From Bacillota bacterium (lineage in GTDB: Bacteria; Bacillota; Clostridia; Acetivibrionales; DTU013), in the NCBI GenBank assembly GCA_023435305.1, contig JAEYRV010000043.1, positions 1 to 64,000 of the forward strand: a stretch of 64,000 nt of DNA. The letters run 5' to 3'. Positions 8,031 to 16,850 of the stretch are shown one piece after another. How positions within the stretch are numbered: position 1 is the first letter of the stretch; each line of letters begins with the position of its first letter. A program made the position numbers and the translations under genes. Under the pieces are notes generated by a model. The model saw only the letters and a list, made by a program, of their open reading frames with translations. It searched no databases and had not been told where the DNA came from.

Positions 8031-9332
8031 TTATTGATTAAGAATAGCGTCTATATCCTTTGTCATGGCCGCTGAAGCTTCATCAACCGACATGGAGCCC
8101 GATACCGCCTGCTGGATATAGCTGTAGATTATCGGTTCCATTTCAAGCCATGCCTTATAAGTCGGTTCCGGCTTCGAGTTGTTCAACTGCTCGGCAAAAG
8201 CCGCAAGGTACTCGGTATTGAACTTGGGATCCTTGATCGCGCTCTGGCTGGCCGGGAACGAGTCGGTAAGCCTTATCTGGTTCTCAGGCTTGGTAATATA
8301 AGCGAGGAATTTTGCCGCCGCATCCTTATTGCTGCTCTTTTCAGCCATCATTATAGTCCAGCCGTTGGAGGTCGTGGTGCCCATCCCGTCAACGCCGGGG
8401 ATGACTGCAGTTTTGAAGTTCAGGTTCGGATAGTCCTTTTTCAGCGTATCAACATCAAACGGACCGCTGAAGTTGACTGCGAGCTGACCTGCACCGAAAG
8501 CTTCCCTCATTTTCGTGTTGTCCCATTCCAGGCTGTTAGGTGAAGCATATCCTTCCTTAATCGAATTTACGATGTTGCCCAGAGCCTTTTTGGCAGCGTC
8601 GCTGTCAAGCAGGCACTTTGTTTCGTCTGCGTTCAGAATATCTCCGCCGTTGGAGTAAAGCTGCTGAATAAGGCGGGTAGCTGCGTTAGCCTGGTTTCCA
8701 AGAGGCCATGCGAAGCCGTAAACTCCGTCCTTTGTCAATTTTTTGTTCATTTCCACGAATTCATTCCAAGTCTTCGGGAATTCTTCGTAGCCTGCAGCCT
8801 TGAGAAGGTCGACATTGTAATACATGCCCGAGCCGTCGTGCCTGAAAGGCAGTCCGTATATTTTACCGTCTACGGTAGCTATATCAAGTGCCGGCTTGAT
8901 GAAGTCGTCCAGATTGATACCTTCCTTTGCCGCGAGGTCATTCAGAGGTGCGACAAGCCCAAGTTTTGCAAACGGAGCCACGTCCGTTGTAAGCACCGTG
9001 CTAAGTTCAGGCGCCTTATCCGTAGATATTGCCGCCGTTATTTTGCTCTTGTAGGTGTCCCAGTCCGTTATTACAAGGTTAACCTTGATGCCGGGGTTGG
9101 CCTCCATAAATTCCGCCGCCATTTCATTACTTTCCTTCTCATCCCAGTTCGGCGTCCACCACTGTATTTCTACACTCTTTACTGTCTGATCCCCGGTTGT
9201 CGCTTGGGCCTGATTACTGCTTTGATTGTTGCTGCTGTCACTTGCCTGATTGCCGCATGCTGCGAAGATTGATATCATCATCAGCAAAGAAAGCACCAGC
9301 GCAAGCGTCGACAAAATTCTACCTTTTCTCAT
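8031..9332 (-). CDS. Sugar ABC transporter substrate-binding lipoprotein
   Basis: 433 residues. The lipoprotein signal peptide ends SIFAAC (lipidated cysteine near residue 26), followed by a Ser/Asn/Gln linker and an extracellular solute-binding protein family 1 fold (VEIQWWTPNWDEKE near the start of the mature domain, PKTWNEFVEMNKKL in the middle). It captures a sugar outside the membrane and delivers it to the permeases at 6157-7881. An AAAGGAGG-type ribosome binding site lies upstream of ATG 9332. The stem-loop downstream may raise its expression. Confidence 0.93.
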   Translation of the reverse strand: MRKGRILSTLALVLSLLMMISIFAACGNQASDSSNNQSSNQAQATTGDQTVKSVEIQWWTPNWDEKESNEMAAEFMEANPGIKVNLVITDWDTYKSKITAAISTDKAPELSTVLTTDVAPFAKLGLVAPLNDLAAKEGINLDDFIKPALDIATVDGKIYGLPFRHDGSGMYYNVDLLKAAGYEEFPKTWNEFVEMNKKLTKDGVYGFAWPLGNQANAATRLIQQLYSNGGDILNADETKCLLDSDAAKKALGNIVNSIKEGYASPNSLEWDNTKMREAFGAGQLAVNFSGPFDVDTLKKDYPNLNFKTAVIPGVDGMGTTTSNGWTIMMAEKSSNKDAAAKFLAYITKPENQIRLTDSFPASQSAIKDPKFNTEYLAAFAEQLNNSKPEPTYKAWLEMEPIIYSYIQQAVSGSMSVDEASAAMTKDIDAILNQ

Positions 9333-9382
9333 AGTTTTGACCTCCTTTTAATTTATAATTATCCGTTTCCGGAATAATTATT

Positions 9383-10621
9383 TTAGTCGCTAACCTCTTC
9401 AACAAATTTATCAAATAGAAGTACTAGCTGCATAACACATCTCGGTATGTGATAAAAGCCTTTCAATTCAAAGCCCTTGCGGTCGTCCAGCACGCTGCCG
9501 TCACGGCGGAGTATGCCGTACCACTCCCCGAATTCCGGGTCTGAGAAATAATCCTTGCAGTATTGATGCAATTTCATAAAATATTCAAAGTGGCGTTCAT
9601 TTCCTGTCAGCAGTGCGGATAAGGCAAGCGTGTAGAGAGCCTCGGACTGCACCCACCATATTTTGTCCGACCAGGCGACGTCGATATCGACGTATCTGTT
9701 CTTTAGGAACTGTTTCTCCGGTACGATGTCAAAAACATCGACGTTTTGATAGAAGCCGCCGTATTCTTTGTCCCATGCCCTTTCAATCACCCAGTCCACT
9801 ATGCTGCTGGCACGTTCGATTATATCCCGGTCATTCCTCTCGACACCTTCCTTCATGGAAAACCACAGTGATTCCATGGTATGCCCGGGGTCGACGACTC
9901 TCCCCTCATCCCGGTACAGTGGCTTACCTTCGGTCGAAACATACTCGAGCGGAGCCTTCTCGGCATCGTCAATGAAGGTATATAGCGAATCGTGGAGTCT
10001 GGTGTCGATGATTGGCTTCATTTCATCTCCGAACAGTCTTTTGCCCTCCATCGCCACTATCAGCGTCATAAAATTGATCGCATGCTTTCTGAACCTGGCG
10101 TCATGGCATTCCTTTGCCAGTACCGCCTGGTCGGATAAATTACGCGTCAGGTTATTGAACATAGACTTTGCAAGCGGAATATCCTCTTCGCGTCCTGAGG
10201 CTTCTATATATTCGAACAGCCCCTTTACCGCAAAATGATCTGTGAAAATGGAATTTTCGGCTTCGATAGCAAGGCCTTCCCTTGTCATATAATAATTGAG
10301 CCTTCCGCTTTTGTTCATTGCTTTTTCAGTAAGGAATCTGCGCCCCACATTCGCAGCCTCAAGCCACTCGGGTCGCTTCCCGATATTATTGTAAAGCGCC
10401 GAGAACATATACATATCCCGCCCGACGAACCAGCCGCACTTTATATCATTATAAAGCCGGCCTTTCCTGTCAAAGCAGTTGTAATAGCCGCCGTGCTCTT
10501 TGTCCACGGCTCTCTCCTCCCAGAAAGGAACAATGTCGTCGAGTAGATATTTGCGATAGTATTTGGCAAGTTCTTTGACCTGCGGCAAATATTTTTCTCC
10601 GAACTGCTTGCTGTATATCAT
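9383..10621 (-). CDS. AGE-family sugar epimerase/isomerase (N-acylglucosamine 2-epimerase-like)
   Basis: 412 residues with the (alpha/alpha)6-barrel pattern of the N-acylglucosamine 2-epimerase superfamily. Visible marks are VPFWEERAVDKEHGGYYNCFDRKG at the N-terminal end, the barrel histidine segments DPGHTMESLW and KIWWVQSEAL, and FHIPRC-like FYHIPRC near the C-terminus. The family converts GlcNAc/ManNAc, cellobiose or mannose/fructose without cofactor. Which one applies here cannot be told by eye. It overlaps the kinase gene by 4 bases, indicating translational coupling. Confidence 0.88.
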   Translation of the reverse strand: MIYSKQFGEKYLPQVKELAKYYRKYLLDDIVPFWEERAVDKEHGGYYNCFDRKGRLYNDIKCGWFVGRDMYMFSALYNNIGKRPEWLEAANVGRRFLTEKAMNKSGRLNYYMTREGLAIEAENSIFTDHFAVKGLFEYIEASGREEDIPLAKSMFNNLTRNLSDQAVLAKECHDARFRKHAINFMTLIVAMEGKRLFGDEMKPIIDTRLHDSLYTFIDDAEKAPLEYVSTEGKPLYRDEGRVVDPGHTMESLWFSMKEGVERNDRDIIERASSIVDWVIERAWDKEYGGFYQNVDVFDIVPEKQFLKNRYVDIDVAWSDKIWWVQSEALYTLALSALLTGNERHFEYFMKLHQYCKDYFSDPEFGEWYGILRRDGSVLDDRKGFELKGFYHIPRCVMQLVLLFDKFVEEVSD

Positions 10622-11625
10622 AACAAGCTTCCTCCGTCCTCTATTTCATTCATAATCTTCTCTGCCGCCGCCGGGTCTGCCGCGGCGTTGATTTTTTCCA
10701 GAGCGCCTAGCACGGCGCCCAGTACCGGGGGCTTCCTCATAATATGGAGGCTGAAATCCGGTACGTATCTAGAAAGGCTTTCACTGTAGCTATTTATTAT
10801 GAGAGCGCTCCCACAGTTCGCAAAAATTGAGCCTGCCAAAACCACAGGTACGTTCACTCCCCTCAATCCTGCCTTTTGCACCAGGCCGCCTGTCATCCTG
10901 CCAAGTTCGGCTCCCTCCCGCATTACTATCATGCGAGAAACCTCGTCCCCCTCGTCCGCCAGATCGAATACCAGCTTGGGTATGTTAAACTGGTATTGAT
11001 ACGCATAATTGCTCTGATATATCGATTCTGCCAGCTCATTCATGTCGCGGGCGCCGCAGAATCCGGGAAGCTCCCGCTCCAGCTTCGTATAATCTCCCGT
11101 CTTCTCGCTGCTCCTGAATGCATAATGCAGCGCGTGGTCTGTTATATATCTGCCGCCCCCGAAGTTCCCAAGCTCGTATCTGAGCGCTCTGATACCGAAA
11201 GTTTTGCCATCGGGAGTGAACACCGCCGTGTTGTGGCCGGTACCGCATATTGATATCGCGCCCCACCCGTTTGTCGTTTCAGCCGCAAAGGCAATCCAAA
11301 TATCATTTACAATCTCAAAATCCATCCCTGACAACGCTTTTTCAAAATGCCTGTTTAAAAGCTCGAGGTCGCTGTCCGTGTCAGCCCCGGCCAGGCCTAT
11401 CTTTACAAAGGAGATATCCTCCCGCGATATACCGGCTTTTTTAGCCGCTCCATCGATCAGGTCCGCAATAGTTTCGACAGCCGTATCGATGCCGCATATC
11501 TGATGGTTTGAGCACCCGGTCTGGGAAACAGCCAAAATCCTTGCCAGTTCGTCCGCCAGAACGCACACGGTCTTTGTTCCGCCGCCGTCGATCCCTATGA
11601 TATATTTCAATCCGCTCTCCTCCAA
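10618..11625 (-). CDS. BadF/BadG/BcrA/BcrD-type ATPase, probable N-acetylglucosamine kinase
   Basis: 335 residues. The phosphate-1 motif GIDGGGTKTVCVLAD lies near residues 11-25, with the second acidic/phosphate segment IVNDIWIAFAAETTNGWGAISICGTG and the adenosine-type segment VPVVLAGSIFANCG. The ASKHA fold of this length is typical of bacterial GlcNAc/glucosamine kinases. It is coupled to the AGE-family epimerase (4-base overlap), a pairing that suggests phosphorylation of an N-acyl hexosamine. If the sugar is instead metabolised by the oxidative branch proposed for this cluster, this enzyme would serve a parallel phosphorylating branch (inference). Confidence 0.85.
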   Translation of the reverse strand: MEESGLKYIIGIDGGGTKTVCVLADELARILAVSQTGCSNHQICGIDTAVETIADLIDGAAKKAGISREDISFVKIGLAGADTDSDLELLNRHFEKALSGMDFEIVNDIWIAFAAETTNGWGAISICGTGHNTAVFTPDGKTFGIRALRYELGNFGGGRYITDHALHYAFRSSEKTGDYTKLERELPGFCGARDMNELAESIYQSNYAYQYQFNIPKLVFDLADEGDEVSRMIVMREGAELGRMTGGLVQKAGLRGVNVPVVLAGSIFANCGSALIINSYSESLSRYVPDFSLHIMRKPPVLGAVLGALEKINAAADPAAAEKIMNEIEDGGSLL

Positions 11626-11631
11626 TATCTT

Positions 11632-12750
11632 TTATCGATTTGCAAGTTTCCCGACGCATTCGGTCAATACAGATATGACAATCTCGACTTCATGCTCCGT
11701 CAGGTTCAGCGGGCTCAGATAGACGGCATTTTCCCGGGAATCGACTCCTATATATATTCCTTGATTGCCGCCGCGCATCATTTTGGAAAGCTCCTCAGCC
11801 GTAAATCCGGCGGTAATCCTGCCAATAACGCGGGGATAGGTCTGGCCTACAGGCCCATAGTCAAGTAATTCGGTACTGAAAGCTCCCGTCTCATCCATGG
11901 CCTTTTTCAAACGATTCCTGATATTGCTCAACCTTTCATGCACCTCGTCCTGGTTAAGAGAAAGGTAATTCTCCAGTGCCACAAACAATCCGACCATTTC
12001 TTCCCTGCCGACCTTGCTGGATCGGCACAGTCCATGTATTGGGGCTCCGAATCTGCGGCAGGTCTCTATCATTTTAGACGTACCCAGGATTATACCGCTG
12101 GCCTGCGGCCCGCATAGAGTCTTGCCCCCGCTGAACAATACCATGTCTGCGCCCATTTTGGTAAACTTCCACAGGTTCTCAACCGGCGGAAGCTGTGCCG
12201 CGGCATCGACAACCACCGGTATTCCGCGGCGTTTTGCAATTGCTATTACATTTTCGAGAGGCATCGCAGCTCTGGCGTAAAGGCTGGATGCGAAGTAAAA
12301 AACGGCTGCAGTCTTCTCGTTGATCGACCCTTCCAGTTCAAATTCCAGCGTTTCATCGGCGTCGCCGATTTCCACCACTGCTGCGCCGGCAGCCCGGAGC
12401 GCCATATCATAAGCGTTGCGCTGACAGCGCATCACGATTATTTCATTTTTCATCGAGCTCGCATCGGGAAGGCGTGAGAACCTGTACATATCGCCCCCGG
12501 TCATGCACACTGCGGCTGCGAGCAGCAATCCGCCCGAGGCTCCGTTTGTTATATACGCCGCTTCATTGTTGGTCATCCCGGCAATTTTATCTCCGAGCAC
12601 CCTCTGAAGCTCGCTCATATCTACAAAGCTTGCCGCCGCCTCCTGCATCGCCCTCAATGTATTCGGAGCCATTCGGCTGCCTCCATAGATGGTGTACGTA
12701 TCATGTGCGTTGATATATTTTTTTACTCCGAGCCTCTCATAAATGTCCAT
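11632..12750 (-). CDS. SelA-like PLP-dependent enzyme, D-glucosaminate(-6-P) ammonia-lyase-like
   Basis: 372-residue fold-type I PLP protein. The aspartate that contacts the cofactor lies in PVVVDAAAQLPP and the Schiff-base lysine in LFSGGKTLCGPQASG, the signature of the SelA/DgaE-related group rather than true selenocysteine synthase. Known relatives deaminate D-glucosaminate 6-phosphate or similar 2-amino sugar acids to 2-keto-3-deoxy acids. Its position with two RidA proteins, a deacylase, KdgK and KdgA supports an ammonia-lyase acting on an amino sugar acid. No tRNA-Sec or selB gene is seen nearby, arguing against SelA itself. Confidence 0.8.
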   Translation of the reverse strand: MDIYERLGVKKYINAHDTYTIYGGSRMAPNTLRAMQEAAASFVDMSELQRVLGDKIAGMTNNEAAYITNGASGGLLLAAAVCMTGGDMYRFSRLPDASSMKNEIIVMRCQRNAYDMALRAAGAAVVEIGDADETLEFELEGSINEKTAAVFYFASSLYARAAMPLENVIAIAKRRGIPVVVDAAAQLPPVENLWKFTKMGADMVLFSGGKTLCGPQASGIILGTSKMIETCRRFGAPIHGLCRSSKVGREEMVGLFVALENYLSLNQDEVHERLSNIRNRLKKAMDETGAFSTELLDYGPVGQTYPRVIGRITAGFTAEELSKMMRGGNQGIYIGVDSRENAVYLSPLNLTEHEVEIVISVLTECVGKLANR

Positions 12751-12753
12751 ATC

Positions 12754-14079
12754 TCAGTCATCTCCACCCGTCATTTCAAAATTTATAAACTCAGGAAATT
12801 CAGCCTGCATCTGTGTTATGATCTGTATCGCGTTGTTGTATCCATGTACCAGGGGATGATTTAAGAGCGCGTTTAAAGCCGCAGTTTTGTCATTTCCGAC
12901 AGCAGCCTTCACAGTCAGTCTTTCGTACTGTTTGACAGCCTGTATCAGCCCTCTTGCCGTTTCCGGGAGCGCGCCGCGCTTCACAGGCTCTATTCCTTTA
13001 TCCGACACGATGCAGTTGATTTCAACAACATCGGTATCCTCAAGGTCGGTGATTGCGCCTTTATTCATTACATTCAGCACCATTTCGACCGGTGCGCTGC
13101 CCGACAACGCCTCGATCGCGTTCAGCGCCGCGTAGGAATACAGGGAGCCTCCGCGTTGCGACAGCTCCTCGGGCTTTACATCGAGCTGCGCATCCTTATA
13201 CTTTTCGAAAAGCGCCTTGTCTATTTCTTCCACTATCGATCCTCTTGTTTTTCCGTTTTGCTTGAATTCCTCCTGCTGCTTTTTCAGCATCTCACCCTCA
13301 AAGTAGTAATACTGCAGATAAGGCGACGGAACTATGCCAGTGGATTGTATAAGCGAGCCGACCCCTGCAACCTTTGGAATGTTTTTCATAAGCGTTTCAT
13401 TGCTGCTGATCCTTTCCACGACAGTTGCAAGTACATCTTTCCCTTCAATTTCCACACTTGTAATATAGCTCAAATGATTCAGCCCGACAAAGGAGCAATG
13501 AATATCGCTATATTCCGCATTCAATACTTTTGCTGCATCCGTTTGCATATTTACAGGCACATTGCAGAGGCCGGCACACTTCACTTTCGTATGCTTCAGT
13601 ATTGCTTCGGTAACGATCCCCGAAGGATTCGTAAAATTGATCAGCCATGCGTCGGGGCAAATCTCTTCGATATCTCTGGCTATACCAAGCGCTTCCGGAA
13701 TCGTTCTCATGGCATTCATAAAGCCGCCGGCTCCTGTTGTCTCCTGCCCGAGTATACCGGTTTTCAATCCGATAGTCTCATCCTTTATCCGGGCATCCAA
13801 CCCTCCGACCCTGATCTGGCTTATAATAAAATCGGCATCCTGCAGCGCATTGCGTCTGTCAGTCGTCAAATTCAGTTCGCACAGAACTCCTGCCCTTCTG
13901 AACATTCGTATGCCCAGTTCCAGATTGACGCGCGCTCTTTCAAAACCGTCCTCAATATCTACTATCGTTATGTTTGAAATGTTCAGAGCTTTGTTTCTGT
14001 CTATAATGCCGTCGAATATTTCCGGCGTGTAAGCGCTCCCACCACCTATAATAACCAACTTCTTAACTTGTTTCTGCAT
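12754..14079 (-). CDS. Glycoside hydrolase family 4 protein (NAD-dependent)
   Basis: 441 residues. The Rossmann motif VKKLVIIGGGSAYTPE is at the N-terminus, the metal-ligand cysteine in AGLCNVPVNMQ and histidine in FVGLNHLSYI. These are the GH4 hallmarks: NAD+ and Mn2+ with transient oxidation at C3. Family activities include alpha-glucosidase, alpha-galactosidase, alpha-glucuronidase and 6-phospho-glycosidases. With an ABC importer rather than a PTS, a non-phosphorylated glycoside is more likely. ATG 14079 is chosen for GGAGAGGA 6 bases upstream; the longer frame from 14127 would overlap the SDR gene. Confidence 0.9.
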   Translation of the reverse strand: MQKQVKKLVIIGGGSAYTPEIFDGIIDRNKALNISNITIVDIEDGFERARVNLELGIRMFRRAGVLCELNLTTDRRNALQDADFIISQIRVGGLDARIKDETIGLKTGILGQETTGAGGFMNAMRTIPEALGIARDIEEICPDAWLINFTNPSGIVTEAILKHTKVKCAGLCNVPVNMQTDAAKVLNAEYSDIHCSFVGLNHLSYITSVEIEGKDVLATVVERISSNETLMKNIPKVAGVGSLIQSTGIVPSPYLQYYYFEGEMLKKQQEEFKQNGKTRGSIVEEIDKALFEKYKDAQLDVKPEELSQRGGSLYSYAALNAIEALSGSAPVEMVLNVMNKGAITDLEDTDVVEINCIVSDKGIEPVKRGALPETARGLIQAVKQYERLTVKAAVGNDKTAALNALLNHPLVHGYNNAIQIITQMQAEFPEFINFEMTGGDD

Positions 14080-14095
14080 GAACAGTCCTCTCCTA

Positions 14096-14884
14096 TCAGT
14101 GAGCTTTGATGCTGGCCCCGCCGTCAAGCATTATTGTCTGTCCTGTGATATAGGAAGACATTTCCGAGGCCAGAAAAAGTGCGGAATTTGCCACATCCTC
14201 GACTTTCCCGGGGCTTAGCGGCTGCATTCTGTTGAGAAGCGACATGAATGCGTCTCTCTCAGGCCCTACCGGATATCCTTCCACCTCGTCGTAAATTATG
14301 TCCGACATGATCAACCCGAGGCAAATATTGTTTACTCTGATGCCTTTATCAGCGTAGTCCAGAGCGGCGGCGCGCGCCGTCGCATTCATGGCGCCCTTAG
14401 TTCCGCCGTAAACCCCGAACCCGGGCATCGTCTGTACCGCATGTATTGATGATATGTTGATGATATTTCCGCAGCGGCGCTCTATCATACCGGGAACAAG
14501 TTTTTTCATGCACCTGAGGCCGCTTTTATAATTTGTCTCGATGAGCCTTTGAAGTACGTCTTCGTCATATTCATGGATATCGCACCTGCTGTTGTTGACG
14601 CCGACGACGTTTACGAGGATATCTATCCCATTGAAGTCATCCAGTATTTTATCACAGGTCCCCTCTACCTCGCTCCTGACGGACATATCGCAAGGATAGC
14701 TCTTTGAAGCAGGGGAAAACGCGCGCACTTCCTCTATCGACGCCGCCAGCTTCTCTTTATTCCTCGCTGCAAGAGCTATTATGGCGCCGTGCCTGGCAAA
14801 GGCCACCGCAATTGCTTTTCCGACGCCCTGTGAACCTGTAGTTATAAATGCACGCTTTCCTTCAAGTAATTTTGCATAATTCAT
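14096..14884 (-). CDS. Short-chain dehydrogenase/reductase (SDR)
   Basis: 262 residues of the classical SDR family. The cofactor loop is TGSQGVGKA (TGxxxGxG) near the N-terminus, the catalytic serine lies in NIISSIHAV-type text, Tyr-x-x-x-Lys is YGGTK, and the C-terminus is SYITGQTIMLDGGAS, usual for gluconate/glucose dehydrogenase-like SDRs. Likely NAD(P)-dependent oxidation or reduction of a sugar or sugar acid hydroxyl. It is the first structural gene after lacI. Together with the lactonase it could convert an aldose to its aldonic acid (inference). Confidence 0.9.
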   Translation of the reverse strand: MNYAKLLEGKRAFITTGSQGVGKAIAVAFARHGAIIALAARNKEKLAASIEEVRAFSPASKSYPCDMSVRSEVEGTCDKILDDFNGIDILVNVVGVNNSRCDIHEYDEDVLQRLIETNYKSGLRCMKKLVPGMIERRCGNIINISSIHAVQTMPGFGVYGGTKGAMNATARAAALDYADKGIRVNNICLGLIMSDIIYDEVEGYPVGPERDAFMSLLNRMQPLSPGKVEDVANSALFLASEMSSYITGQTIMLDGGASIKAH

Positions 14885-14954
14885 GGTAAATCTCCTGCGA
14901 CATATAAGATTGTGTTAAATTAATAAAAAGGTTATAGACTTTGTAAAGCTCATA

Positions 14955-15977
14955 TCAGCGGCATGGCGGCGTTACCGATTCCTTGATTACTATGTCAGTT
15001 GCATATGTTTTTCGAATTTTTTTATCCTTCAGCTTGTTTTCAAGAATATCCGTAAGCAGCCGGATACTATCCACACCGATGCTGTATAACGGCTGTTCGA
15101 CCGTTGTTATTGCCGGGCCGCGGTAGAAGTCCGGCAATATTTTCTGGTTGTCAAAACCCATTATTGAGATATCCTCAGGCACGTGGAGGTGGTTATCCTG
15201 TGCTGCCTTTACTGCGTAGCTGGCTATGGCGTCGTCGGAGCAAAATACCGCCGTTGGGCGCCTGTCCCCTAGAAAAATTAGCTTTTCCATTTTTTCATAG
15301 CCGCTGGAATAGTCAGTTGTCGTATATTGTAAATATTCATCCTGTATTTTCAGCATATTTTTGTGCATTGCATTTAAGTAGCCGTTAAGGCGGTCTATCG
15401 ATACTTTCTTGTTTGGGTTACCGCTGATGTGGGCAATGGCTTTATGCCCGAGCGAAGCTAGATAATTCACTGCTTTTTCCGCCCCGCCAATATTATCTAT
15501 CAACAGGCTGTTAGTATTATTCCCGCCGGCGTCGTTTTCTATCAGGACATAATTGAAACCGATTTCATCAAGATTCCTTATTATTTTTTCATCCGAAAGG
15601 TAGGAGCCGTAAAGAATGACTCCGTCGGTCACGCCGTTGGCCAAGTACTGCACGTAACGCTCCTTGCTTATGATGTCACCGCCGAATGCACTGCAGAATA
15701 CAACACTGTAGCTCGTCTCTGCCGCGCCTGTTTCGAAGCCTTTGATCAGGTCGTGGAAAAATGGATCGTGCAGATTGTTGACTACTACGCCGATGGCATT
15801 AGTTTTTCTTTTGGCAAGCGACCTGGCCGCATTATTGGGGCTGTATCCCAAACTCTTAATCGTAGCAAGCACGGTTCTCTCAGCCTCCGGACTTACGTTG
15901 GAAGCGCCGTTCAGGACTCTTGAGACTGTCGATCTCGATACGTTTGCAGCTTCGGCGACCTCTCTTATCGTGACCAT
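14955..15977 (-). CDS. LacI-family transcriptional regulator
   Basis: 340 residues. The N-terminal helix-turn-helix TIREVAEAANVSRSTVSRVL and hinge SPNNAARSLAKRKT are followed by a periplasmic-binding-protein-like sugar sensor domain (NAIGVVVNNLHDPFFHDLIK onward). It is probably the local repressor of the sugar cluster. A LacI-type dyad overlaps the start region of its own promoter (16040-16053), implying autoregulation and control of the genes downstream, which run in the same direction. Confidence 0.95.
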   Translation of the reverse strand: MVTIREVAEAANVSRSTVSRVLNGASNVSPEAERTVLATIKSLGYSPNNAARSLAKRKTNAIGVVVNNLHDPFFHDLIKGFETGAAETSYSVVFCSAFGGDIISKERYVQYLANGVTDGVILYGSYLSDEKIIRNLDEIGFNYVLIENDAGGNNTNSLLIDNIGGAEKAVNYLASLGHKAIAHISGNPNKKVSIDRLNGYLNAMHKNMLKIQDEYLQYTTTDYSSGYEKMEKLIFLGDRRPTAVFCSDDAIASYAVKAAQDNHLHVPEDISIMGFDNQKILPDFYRGPAITTVEQPLYSIGVDSIRLLTDILENKLKDKKIRKTYATDIVIKESVTPPCR

Positions 15978-16039
15978 TATACATTTACCAGCCTTTACAC
16001 ATAATCAGCATGTTAGCGGATCACATTCAATTTTATTCG

Positions 16040-16053
16040 TGGGACCGCTCTCA
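16040..16053. promoter_or_regulatory. LacI-family operator
   Basis: TGGGACCGCTCTCA (reverse complement TGAGAGCGGTCCCA) matches the family consensus TGNNANCGNTNNCA at every fixed position and has the central CG. It lies just downstream of the predicted lacI -10 box, so bound repressor would block initiation. Confidence 0.72.
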
Positions 16054-16061
16054 CAAGTTTT

Positions 16062-16089
16062 ATTATAGCATTTATATTTTTATTGTCAA
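16062..16089 (-). promoter_or_regulatory. Promoter of the lacI-led sugar operon
   Basis: Minus strand TTGACA (16084-16089), 16-base spacer, TATAAT (16062-16067): both hexamers are perfect consensus. The operator at 16040-16053 follows directly. It probably drives lacI and, in part, the long run of genes down to 1583. Confidence 0.75.
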
Positions 16090-16133
16090 TAAACTTCGTC
16101 GCATCAGTACCGCCCCATATACTCACTATTCGC

Positions 16134-16763
16134 TTAAGTGAAAATCAATTCACCGAAAAATTGAGGCAGGTGAAATGTGGCTTTGCCTGTCGGACACCAG
16201 GCCGAATATTCCGGCAGCCCGTCTTTCCCATGGTTTATCCGATAAAGATTGAATCTCCAGGTATCGCCGGGCTTCGGAGGATTATTACCGGTAGTTTTGA
16301 ATTCTGAGAAGGGTATGGCAATTTCATACCGGGTCCGGTTTTCATCCACTATTCTTGCCACCTTGCTGACCACATTATTTTTAAGGCAGGCATACCCCTG
16401 GAACGAGCCTTTCAGATCGTTTGCAACCATATAGTGGAGGACCGCGTTCAGCGGATTTATTTCAAATTCAAGATATGTCTTGAGATCGTTGTTATCATCA
16501 ATGAATATCTCCACCACATCTTCTTCATACAGAGGGTCGTTAAATCCGGTGTAAGAGGCCTTGATCTCCCGGTCCTCGCAATCGAAAGCGACGTAAAGGA
16601 ATTCGCTGTCCCAGAGCAAATACACATTTGTTTCCTGTTCCGGCTTTCCTCCGGCTACTGCATCGACCAGGCCGACTCTCGGCGCGGTTTTCCAAGCCTT
16701 CTCGTCAAGCCTCCCATCGATCTGCACTTTATCCCTTATACGGTTGCACCTGTATGTTTTCAA
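16134..16763 (-). CDS. CBM9/DOMON-like carbohydrate-binding protein
   Basis: 209 residues resembling the family-9 carbohydrate-binding-like domain: DGRLDEKAWKTAP near the N-terminus, VYLLWDSEFLYVAFDCED, then DVVEIFIDDNNDLKTYLEFEINP. No signal peptide is visible, so it is probably cytosolic despite the binding-module fold. Related proteins are often encoded beside sugar-acid or uronate genes. The start is TTG at 16763 with AAGGTGG about 9 bases upstream. It is the last gene of the kdgA-kdgK-CBM9 run. Confidence 0.75.
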   Translation of the reverse strand: MKTYRCNRIRDKVQIDGRLDEKAWKTAPRVGLVDAVAGGKPEQETNVYLLWDSEFLYVAFDCEDREIKASYTGFNDPLYEEDVVEIFIDDNNDLKTYLEFEINPLNAVLHYMVANDLKGSFQGYACLKNNVVSKVARIVDENRTRYEIAIPFSEFKTTGNNPPKPGDTWRFNLYRINHGKDGLPEYSAWCPTGKATFHLPQFFGELIFT

Positions 16764-16850
16764 AGCCTCATACCACCTTTGAATTTACGATTCGTTCGTA
16801 ACCGTCGCTGCTGCCATCGCCAGGTATTCTGAGGGACGCTCTCGTATCCG

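Noticed and set aside
11632..12750. Selenocysteine synthase SelA
   Set aside because: The fold is SelA-like but no selB, selD or tRNA-Sec is nearby and the sugar-acid context plus RidA genes favours an ammonia-lyase-like role.
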